Shown here: one piece after another, positions 35,078 through 41,375 of the stretch
Numbering within the stretch: the stretch's first letter is position 1
Layout of the letters: the number at the start of each line of letters is the position of its first letter
DNA from: Marinobacter vulgaris
GTDB lineage: Bacteria > Pseudomonadota > Gammaproteobacteria > Pseudomonadales > Oleiphilaceae
Assembly: GCF_003344045.1 (NCBI RefSeq)
Contig: NZ_QFWX01000001.1
Location: 248,001-312,000 of the forward strand
Reading direction: 5' to 3'
Length of the DNA: 64,000 nucleotides
The notes under the pieces: generated by a model
Seen by the model: the letters and a program-made list of their open reading frames with translations, nothing else
Told to the model about the DNA's origin: nothing
The model's database searches: none
Position numbers and translations under genes: made by a program

Positions 35078-35097
35078 CTGTTTCATTCCTGAAACAG
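35078..35097. promoter_or_regulatory. Palindromic candidate upstream activator site
   Basis: CTGTTTCATTCCTGAAACAG is a perfect 8+8 palindrome with a 4-base spacer. It lies 86 bases upstream of the -24 element of the sigma-54 promoter at 35183, the distance at which enhancer-binding proteins work. The regulator encoded at 39143-40540 is the natural candidate to bind it. Confidence 0.6.
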
Positions 35098-35182
35098 TCG
35101 AACGCTTCCGCAAAGACTCCCGCGTTGCTTTAAAAAGAAAAATACCTTTTTAAACAGTATGTTGATGGTCTCTTGTTAATCC

Positions 35183-35198
35183 TGGCACGGTAATCGCT
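35183..35198 (+). promoter_or_regulatory. Sigma-54 promoter of the repeat-protein operon
   Basis: TGGCACGGTAATCGCT matches TGGCACG-N4-TTGCA with the invariant GG and GC exactly spaced; only TT>TC and the last base deviate. Transcription would begin near 35210, about 85 bases before the repeat-protein start. A sigma-54-type activator gene lies in the same locus. Confidence 0.8.
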
Positions 35199-35293
35199 CC
35201 ATTTGTCTAGCGGGTCTGAACCTTGGCTTACCGAAGGCTAGCGGTTTTAGTCGGATCCCTCCAAAAGCCAATAATCGAAAAGGAAGCGACATT

Positions 35294-36448
35294 ATGAATA
35301 CCAGGAAAAGTTTGCTAGCAGCTGCCATCGCAATGAGTCTGGGAATTTCCGGTTTTGCCGTCGGCCAGGAGCTGGGTGGTGACGGAGATCCGAATACCAA
35401 TGCTAACGATGCTTCTACTGCCAATAATGACAGTTCCGGTAACACCAATTCAGGCAATGACAGCTCGACCAATACTGACACAGATAACAGCACCAACAGT
35501 GATGTGGCGGACTCTTACAACACCGACACTGATACCGATACCGACAACAGCACCAATAGCGATGTCGAGGATTCATACAACAGCGACACCGCCACCGACA
35601 CCGACAACAGCACCAACAGTGACGTAGCGGACTCGTACAACAGCGATACCGATACCGACACTGACAACAGCACCAACAGTGACGTAGCGGACTCGTACAA
35701 CAGCGATACCGATACCGACACTGACAACAGCACCAACAGTGACGTGGAGGAGTCTTACAATACTGATACCGACACCGATAACAGCACCAACAGTGATGTA
35801 GCGGACTCGTACAACAGCGATACCGATACCGACACTGACAACAGCACCAACAGTGACGTGGAGGAGTCTTACAATACTGATACCGACACCGATAACAGCA
35901 CCAACAGTGATGTAGCGGACTCGTACAACAGCGATACTGATAACAGCACCGAGAGTGATGTTGAGGATTCCTACAATACTGACACTGACACAGATACCGA
36001 TAACAGCACCAACAGTGATGTAGCGGACTCGTACAACAGCGATACCGATACCGACACTGACAACAGCACTAATAGTGATGTGGAGGACTCGTACAACAGC
36101 GATACCGATAACAGCACTGATAGTGATGTTGCTGATTCCTACAACACTGACAACAGCACCGACAGTGATGTGGCGGATTCCTACAACACCCTCACCCTGG
36201 ACGTCAGCGCGTTCATGAACACTGCCGAGCTTGATGGCAGCGTTTCTGACGTGACCGTGACCTACGGCACAGCAGACGGTCGTGGTTCCTACACCGAGGT
36301 TCGGAACACCAACGAAATCTCTGGTGGTTCAGCGAACTTCACCGGTGTTGGCTCCTTCGCCCAGAATTCCGGGGTCGGTGGTGTTGCGCAGTCTAACGTC
36401 AGCGTAATGTCCAACCTGTCTACCGGTGGTGGCGCTGGCACCCAGTAA
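35294..36448 (+). CDS. Exported Asp/Asn/Thr/Ser tandem-repeat protein, putative surface fibre subunit
   Basis: A 384-residue protein. A signal peptide (about 1-24, ending FAVGQ) is followed by a short Asn/Asp/Ser linker. Residues 59-298 hold thirteen repeats of the type SDTDTDTDNSTNSDVADSYN, then an 86-residue C-terminal region follows with LTLDVSAFMNTAELDGSVSD and a Gly/Asn/Ser tail. The repeat region is extremely acidic and has almost no hydrophobic residues apart from one Val and one Tyr per unit. Composition and repeats recall FapC-like or calcium-binding adhesin stalks, but I recognise no specific family. It is first gene of a sigma-54-driven operon followed by two small exported proteins and a C39-like protein. 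It is probably a cell-surface or matrix polymer; that is inference. Confidence 0.85.
   Translation: MNTRKSLLAAAIAMSLGISGFAVGQELGGDGDPNTNANDASTANNDSSGNTNSGNDSSTNTDTDNSTNSDVADSYNTDTDTDTDNSTNSDVEDSYNSDTATDTDNSTNSDVADSYNSDTDTDTDNSTNSDVADSYNSDTDTDTDNSTNSDVEESYNTDTDTDNSTNSDVADSYNSDTDTDTDNSTNSDVEESYNTDTDTDNSTNSDVADSYNSDTDNSTESDVEDSYNTDTDTDTDNSTNSDVADSYNSDTDTDTDNSTNSDVEDSYNSDTDNSTDSDVADSYNTDNSTDSDVADSYNTLTLDVSAFMNTAELDGSVSDVTVTYGTADGRGSYTEVRNTNEISGGSANFTGVGSFAQNSGVGGVAQSNVSVMSNLSTGGGAGTQ
35468..36187 (+). repeat. Thirteen tandem coding repeats of 42-60 bp
   Basis: Units encode 20, 18, 16 or 14 residues and differ by whole Asp-Thr dipeptides in front of a constant core DNSTxSDVxxSYN. Several neighbouring units are identical or nearly so at the DNA level (for example around 35640-35760), which points to recent expansion or gene conversion. 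All length steps are multiples of six bases, so the reading frame is preserved. Confidence 0.95.
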
Positions 36449-36456
36449 GGAATCCA

Positions 36457-36479
36457 GGCCGCGCCTGACGGGTGCGGCC
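36457..36479 (+). terminator. Intercistronic hairpin after the repeat-protein gene
   Basis: GGCCGC (36457-36462) pairs with GCGGCC (36474-36479) in the gap before the next gene. There is no T-run, so it may be an mRNA-stabilising or partial termination structure that favours expression of the first gene over the rest. Confidence 0.5.
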
Positions 36480-36501
36480 CGGTTATTCCGGGAGAACTGC
36501 C

Positions 36502-36852
36502 ATGGGTGACGTCATCAGATGGAAACTGAAGGCTGCCTTGCTGGTGTTAATAATCGGGGCAACGGGACTGGTATCGGCCGAGGAGTGGATGGACGCCACG
36601 CCGTTATCGGCCGATCAGCTGGCGGACGCAAGCGGTCGCCAGGGAATACCGCTGCAGTGGCAGATTAACGATAACCAGCAGAATGCGAATGTGTCCGATA
36701 ACCTGCTGTCGGGTAATGTGGTTACTGGCAACAACAGTATTTCCGACAACGCGTTCGGCAACATGAGCGGGATTGCCACGGTTATCCAGAACACCGGTAA
36801 CCAGGTGGTCATTCAGGATAGTACCCAGATCAATATACTGATCAATCACTGA
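36502..36852 (+). CDS. Small exported protein with VIQN motif (fibre-associated), paralogue 1
   Basis: The protein has 116 residues from ATG 36502 (GGGAGAA ribosome site); the longer frame to 36472 is unlikely. The signal peptide is LKAALLVLIIGATGLVSA. The mature N-terminus contains PLSADQLADASGRQG, and the C-terminus contains SGIATVIQNTGNQVVIQDST then QINILINH. The central part is rich in Asn/Ser/Asp (NVVTGNNSISDNAFGN). Both motifs recur in the 166-residue protein at 37557. The VIQNT...VVIQ pattern is like the short amyloid-forming strands of curli or Fap-type subunits. It is probably a nucleator or minor subunit; not proven. Confidence 0.8.
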   Translation: MGDVIRWKLKAALLVLIIGATGLVSAEEWMDATPLSADQLADASGRQGIPLQWQINDNQQNANVSDNLLSGNVVTGNNSISDNAFGNMSGIATVIQNTGNQVVIQDSTQINILINH

Positions 36853-36864
36853 CGGAGGTGGGCC

Positions 36865-37557
36865 ATGGCCGGAAAGGTTCTTGTTGCGATCTGCGCGAGT
36901 GCCGGGCTGCTATGGTCCACTGCCTTTGCCGGCTCGGTTATGGTGCCGGGTATCGGGGGTGATTTTCAGCTAAAGGTTACCAGTTTCGAAAACCGGCGTT
37001 TTGACAGCGTGATGCGCCAGCAATACGATTTCAGTTGCGGCTCCGCAGCTCTGGCCTCGCTGTTATCCTTCCACTACGACGACCCGGTGACAGAACACGA
37101 CGTTTTCATCGAAATGCTGGCGTTGGCGGACGAAGAAAAAGTGCGTCAGCAGGGTTTTTCCATGCTCGATATGAAACGCTACCTTGAGGCCAGAGGGTAT
37201 CAGGCCGACGGCTTCCGCGTGCCATTGACCGGCCTCAAGGAAAAGGTGCGATTGCCCATGATCGTTTTGCTAAACATTGATGGTTTCCAGCATTTTGTTC
37301 TGATCAAGGGCATCAGCGATGGCGAGGTTCTGGTGGGGGATCCGGCGCGGGGGCTAAAGGTTTATTCCTATGCTCAATTCAGTGAGTACTGGAATGGCAC
37401 CGCCTTTGTTATACGCAGTCATCTACAGCAGGGGCGTGACGCATTTCTCGGCGAGGGACACTGGCCTCAGGTGGCCCGGGCGCCGATACAGAAAGTTCAG
37501 GGTGGTCCTTCACTCGGCCACACGCTGCCTTACTGGCCCTCCACAAGGGAATGGTGA
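36865..37557 (+). CDS. C39-type peptidase-like exported protein
   Basis: A 230-residue protein with a GGAGG ribosome site and a signal peptide (VLVAICASAGLLWSTAFA). Its core has the C39 cysteine-peptidase pattern: QQYDFSCGSAALASLLSFHY (catalytic Cys), GFQHFVLIKGIS (His) and VLVGDPARGLKVY (Asp), so the triad appears intact. Secreted stand-alone C39 proteins of this kind include FapD, needed for export of Fap amyloid. It sits between two small proteins that carry double-glycine-like motifs of the type C39 peptidases cut. Processing of its neighbours is an inference. Its stop overlaps the next start as TGATG (37555-37559). Confidence 0.88.
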   Translation: MAGKVLVAICASAGLLWSTAFAGSVMVPGIGGDFQLKVTSFENRRFDSVMRQQYDFSCGSAALASLLSFHYDDPVTEHDVFIEMLALADEEKVRQQGFSMLDMKRYLEARGYQADGFRVPLTGLKEKVRLPMIVLLNIDGFQHFVLIKGISDGEVLVGDPARGLKVYSYAQFSEYWNGTAFVIRSHLQQGRDAFLGEGHWPQVARAPIQKVQGGPSLGHTLPYWPSTREW

Positions 37558-38057
37558 TGATCATGATGGTGCGGATGCCAGCGGTCGCTGTATTGGTTAT
37601 CTCATTGCTAACGTTATCGCCATCTGTCCAGGCAGAGCTCAGGCTGGGTGTCGAGCCCCTGAGTGATCCGGAGTTGGCCGGGTACCGTGGTGGCTTCCTG
37701 ATGGATAACCTGGAGATCAGTATTGGGCTGGAACAGATTGTCGGTATCAATGGCGACACCATGGTGATCAATCGCTTGACGATCCCCAATCTCAATCAGG
37801 TCGTCAATGATCGCCTGGTGAACCACCATACTGAAACAGTCCTTGAGGTTATCAGTGCAAACCGGAGTGGGGGTGCCCGGGTATCCAGCAATATGGCGGG
37901 GCCAAGCGGCTGGATGACGGTGATTCAGAATAACCTCGATAGTACGGTGATACAGAATATGCACCAACTGAATATCGAGCTGAACAATTTCGGTGGTGCC
38001 GGGAACCAGTTCCCGGCACGGTTCAGCGATCAATTGATCCAGTTGCTGGGTCGCTGA
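37557..38057 (+). CDS. Small exported protein with VIQN motif (fibre-associated), paralogue 2
   Basis: The protein has 166 residues from ATG 37557, preferred because it forms a TGATG overlap with the C39 gene and has AAGGGA upstream; ATG 37551 is an alternative. The signal peptide is VAVLVISLLTLSPSVQA. The mature start holds VEPLSDPELAGYRGGF, a double-glycine-leader-like pattern, and the C-terminal third holds SGWMTVIQNNLDSTVIQNM then QLNIELNNF, parallel to paralogue 1. In between is a hydrophobic strand-rich segment (ISIGLEQIVGINGDTMVI). Role unknown; probably a surface or periplasmic partner of the repeat protein. Confidence 0.8.
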   Translation: MIMMVRMPAVAVLVISLLTLSPSVQAELRLGVEPLSDPELAGYRGGFLMDNLEISIGLEQIVGINGDTMVINRLTIPNLNQVVNDRLVNHHTETVLEVISANRSGGARVSSNMAGPSGWMTVIQNNLDSTVIQNMHQLNIELNNFGGAGNQFPARFSDQLIQLLGR

Positions 38058-38075
38058 TGTTCGTTCGGTTTCTCC

Positions 38076-39152
38076 CTAGAGGCTGATCGGCAGTTTAAGG
38101 GTAATTTCGCTATTCGGCGCATTTTCCGTCACCCCCACGCTCACTGTCAGGCTCAGGGAAGTGGAGCGAGACAGACGCTGTGACAGGCCGAACGACAGGG
38201 AACCGATCTGGATGCGGTCGAAGTTGGCTGCAAACAGATCGTTATCCCGCTCGAAGGTTGTTTTGCGGATGACCGAGTGATCATAGCCCAGGCTGAAGGA
38301 CGTACGGTCATTAAACGCAAAGCCCATTCCAAAGCCGAAACGCACGATATCGCCAGGATCGATAATACCGCCATTTTCCAATCCCTGATCCTCTTCCTGG
38401 GTCCAGACATAACTCAAATTTCCGAACAACACGGCCGGGTCTGTCGGATAAATGAACGAAAAGCCCGGTTCAAAGGACCAGAAACCGGACCCAGTCGGCC
38501 TATTTTCCAACTCGATTCCGATCTGATTGCCCTCACTATCCCGGATAACCCGCTGTTCGACGTCGTAAGGACCTTCTCCGGTTGGTGCTTTAACCCGCAA
38601 GGCACCAATCACGTAGGGCCAGCCGCCCAACCCATCGGTCAGCTGGTAACGAAACGACAGTTCCACGTCACCGAGACCTTCGCCTGAGGACTCGCGGAGG
38701 ATATCCACCGGCGTGCCATCGAAGACCTCCCGCTCTCTGAGGTCCTCGCTGATACTGAGATAAGGCACACGGACCGACGCCTCAAGCTTGCTGGTGAAGC
38801 CATATTTGAGTGACATGGCGCCAACGAAAATATCACGCTGGATCTCCGAGATGTTGATCAGCCCGATGAGCAGGGCGGGTATAACGGTGTAACCTTCCAC
38901 CGCGACAGCGGTAGAGTTGCTATGGGCATATGAAATCGACGGCTCGATGGTGAACCGGCCCGGTCGGGTAACGATGCCGCGGTCTGCGGTAATCGATGCA
39001 ATATTGGTGGCCGGGTCATTCTCTTCCTCGGGTGCCGATATCGCCGCGCTACCCTGCCGCGATGCAGAGTCCCTGTCCGCCTGGGCGGCTGCAGGGAGTA
39101 TTGGCGTCGCTATCGTTAACACCGGAATGAGCCAGAGCAATTTTACAGCCAT
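38076..39152 (-). CDS. Outer-membrane beta-barrel protein of the repeat-protein locus
   Basis: A 358-residue protein with a signal peptide (LLWLIPVLTIATPILPAAA). After an acidic linker it contains alternating strands such as GRFTIEPSISYAHSNS, KLEASVRVPYLSIS, VELSFRYQLTDG, FWSFEPGFSFIYP and TSFSLGYDHSVI, and it ends LKLPISL. The pattern resembles the Phenol_MetA_deg / transporter-type barrels, the superfamily style into which FapF-like pores also fall. It is convergent with the repeat-protein operon (18-base gap) and overlaps the regulator gene by 10 bases. A role as export pore for the fibre is inference from position. Confidence 0.82.
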   Translation of the reverse strand: MAVKLLWLIPVLTIATPILPAAAQADRDSASRQGSAAISAPEEENDPATNIASITADRGIVTRPGRFTIEPSISYAHSNSTAVAVEGYTVIPALLIGLINISEIQRDIFVGAMSLKYGFTSKLEASVRVPYLSISEDLREREVFDGTPVDILRESSGEGLGDVELSFRYQLTDGLGGWPYVIGALRVKAPTGEGPYDVEQRVIRDSEGNQIGIELENRPTGSGFWSFEPGFSFIYPTDPAVLFGNLSYVWTQEEDQGLENGGIIDPGDIVRFGFGMGFAFNDRTSFSLGYDHSVIRKTTFERDNDLFAANFDRIQIGSLSFGLSQRLSRSTSLSLTVSVGVTENAPNSEITLKLPISL

Positions 39153-40540
39153 GGGAAATCTCCTTTTGCACCCTTCGAAGGCGAGACGGACGTTCTGTGA
39201 GGGACGTGATGCTTGTCCATCAGCCGGTAAAACGAAACTCTTGAAATGTTGAGCAGTCGGGCCGCAGCGGAAATATTATTCTGGGCCAGAGCCAGGCTTA
39301 CCGAGATTGCCTGGCGGTCTGCCTGTGAGCGGAAGGCATCCAGGGACAGTTCCTGGCTCCGGCTCTGGCGGTTGGCCGACGCCGGTCCAAAACCCATATC
39401 GTCGGGATCAATGACAAGACCCTCTCCGAGCAGTGAAGCCTGGCGCAACCGATTCTGGAGCTCTCTGAGATTTCCCGGCCAGGGATGTTCGGCAAGGCAT
39501 ATCGTGGTTTTGTGTGCCAGGCGCCTGGGCCCTGCAGGTGAGGGCGTGGCTGACAGTAACCGGTTTGCCAGCAGTGGAATGTCCTCTTTGCGCTCCCGCA
39601 GCGGGGGCAGTAGCACATGCAGGCTGCCAAGCCGATAGAAAACGTCGCTGCGAAAGCGGCCGGAGGCGACAAGATCTTCCAGGGGACTCGTGCTGGTGGC
39701 GATCAGCCGCGCATTCACCCTGATAGGGTGAAAACCACCAATGCGTTCGATCTGCCCTTCCTGTAGAAAGCGCAGAATGGCTGACTGCTGTTCTGCCTGG
39801 AGTTCATCAACACCGACCAGCAGCAGGGTGCCCCCGTCGGCGGCTTCAATTCTGCCCTTCCGGGCGCTCAGGGCATGGGTAAAAGCCCCTTTCTCGTGCC
39901 CGAACAGTTCGTTCTGAGTCAGTGAGGGGGGCAGGGCAGCACAGTTGATGACAACCAGGGGTTTGTTTCTGCGAGGGGAGTTGTTGTGAATGAATCTGGC
40001 GGCCGCTTCTTTGCCGGTGCCGTTTTCACCGTAGATCAGCACGGGTTCTTCAGTATGTGAGAACTTGCCAAGCAGTCCCCGTGTACGCCTGATGGCCGTG
40101 GACTCACCCTCCAGGGCAATGTCGTGATAGCTTAGCGGCGCGACGAGGGAAGTCCTTGCCTGGAGTTCGGACATGCCCCAGAGGTGGCCAAGGATCCCGT
40201 TGAGCCGTTCAGGCTGAACCGGCAACGTGTGGTAATCCTCGCAATAGCGGTTGATAAGCTCGCAGACACCCGGATTATCGATCTGGCCAGGCTCAAGGAT
40301 GGCGACCCAGTGCTCGACCCGGAGTGCTTCCAGCCAGCTGCCGGCCACCGCCAGCTGCTCACTGGACAGTTCGCTGAGATCGAAGACGCCAACCCAGGTG
40401 GTGTCGCCGGGGACATCACCCTGGCCTGGCCCAGCGCCAATGGCTATGGGAAGCAACCGCCATTCCTGCAGTCCAGTAGCGTGGTTTGTACAACCGGAGT
40501 GTTCCGCCGACAACCAGACGAGCGGTCGTTTTTCCTTCAT
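39143..40540 (-). CDS. Sigma-54-type enhancer-binding regulator with altered AAA+ motifs
   Basis: A 465-residue protein with an AAGGAGAG ribosome site. The N-terminal 140 residues form a divergent, VpsR/FleQ-like regulatory domain without an obvious phosphorylation site. The AAA+ domain (about 145-380) has Walker A YGENGTGKEAAARFIH, GHEKGAFTHALSARKG in place of GAFTGA, and GGTLLLVGVDELQ where the Walker B Asp-Glu of the usual GGTLFLDEIGEL is displaced; the R-finger region FRSDVFYRLGSLHV is intact. The Fis-type HTH (AQNNISAAARLLNISRVSFYRLMDKH, read in pieces) closes the protein. It is probably the activator of the sigma-54 promoter at 35183. Because Walker B looks damaged, ATP hydrolysis may be impaired or ligand-dependent. 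Confidence 0.9.
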   Translation of the reverse strand: MKEKRPLVWLSAEHSGCTNHATGLQEWRLLPIAIGAGPGQGDVPGDTTWVGVFDLSELSSEQLAVAGSWLEALRVEHWVAILEPGQIDNPGVCELINRYCEDYHTLPVQPERLNGILGHLWGMSELQARTSLVAPLSYHDIALEGESTAIRRTRGLLGKFSHTEEPVLIYGENGTGKEAAARFIHNNSPRRNKPLVVINCAALPPSLTQNELFGHEKGAFTHALSARKGRIEAADGGTLLLVGVDELQAEQQSAILRFLQEGQIERIGGFHPIRVNARLIATSTSPLEDLVASGRFRSDVFYRLGSLHVLLPPLRERKEDIPLLANRLLSATPSPAGPRRLAHKTTICLAEHPWPGNLRELQNRLRQASLLGEGLVIDPDDMGFGPASANRQSRSQELSLDAFRSQADRQAISVSLALAQNNISAAARLLNISRVSFYRLMDKHHVPHRTSVSPSKGAKGDFPWL

Positions 40541-40785
40541 GACGACTCTCCTTGAGTTCTTGTCGGAAAACGGACGGCTAAACGTTCATTAAACTCCCAG
40601 AAGGCTGGAACGGCTCGATCCAGTCACTGCCCTGTGATCTCAAACGGCTTGGTAAACAGGCGGGAAAGCCCGGTGACCGACATTCAGATTGTGTGCCAGT
40701 TTTCATACTCGCGGTGGTTTCAGGCGGTTACAAAATGAGAGCTATGGTGCAGCAGGCCTCCTGTAAAGTATGCCGACACAATCGG

Positions 40786-41277
40786 TCAGCGCTCGTTCAG
40801 TTTGCTGCGGGTTGCCAGGCGCCCCTCCCGCCGGATTTCCGCATTCGCGAAGCGGCGTTTCTGGTCCTCGGTGTCCGGTTTCACCGCCGGCACATCAATC
40901 GGCTTGTCGTTCTCGTCCAGTGCTACGAAGGTGAAAAACGCCGACAGTATGTGCCGGCACTCTCCGGTGTAGCTGTTTTCGGCCTCTACCCTTGCCCCGA
41001 TCTCCATGGAAGAACCCCAGCTGCGATTGAGGGCGAGGTTGAACAGCAGGGTGTCGTTACCCTTGGCGGGTGCACGGAAGTGAATGGAATCCACCGCAGC
41101 CGTTACGCAGACATGCCCGGAGTGCCGTTCCGCGACCACCAGCGCCAGACGGTCACACTTGGCCATGATCATGCCGCCGAACACTGTCTGGTGTGAGTTC
41201 ATGTCGTTCGGGAACACCTTGTACACATGTTGGTCGATGGCGGATGCGGAAACCGGCCTGGCAGGTCTGGGTGGCAT
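40786..41277 (-). CDS. Acyl-CoA thioesterase, hotdog fold
   Basis: A 163-residue protein from ATG 41277 (GGGAGAG ribosome site); the frame extends to 41385 without signal. The hotdog-fold pattern is clear: FPNDMNSHQTVFGGMIMAKCD, with the catalytic Asn-Asp near the first strand, then TAAVDSIHFRAPAKGNDTLL. It matches YciA/BACH-like acyl-CoA thioesterases that release CoA from acyl-CoA. It is divergent from the SLC13 permease gene across 98 bases. Substrate chain length is unknown. Confidence 0.92.
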   Translation of the reverse strand: MPPRPARPVSASAIDQHVYKVFPNDMNSHQTVFGGMIMAKCDRLALVVAERHSGHVCVTAAVDSIHFRAPAKGNDTLLFNLALNRSWGSSMEIGARVEAENSYTGECRHILSAFFTFVALDENDKPIDVPAVKPDTEDQKRRFANAEIRREGRLATRSKLNER

Positions 41278-41375
41278 GGAATCTCTCCCTTTCATGGATG
41301 TATCGCTACTATACCGCCCGGAGGGTCTGATTAAAGCGCTCAAATCAGGTATGTTGCCATAAGGACCAGGCGTCA

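Noticed and set aside
35468..36187. CRISPR-like array
   Set aside because: The units are continuous coding repeats without unique spacers, in one open frame with a signal peptide.
40541..40785. Second sigma-54 promoter upstream of the regulator gene
   Set aside because: On the minus strand TGGCACA-N4-CTGAA occurs, but the essential GC of the -12 element is GA, so it fails the consensus.
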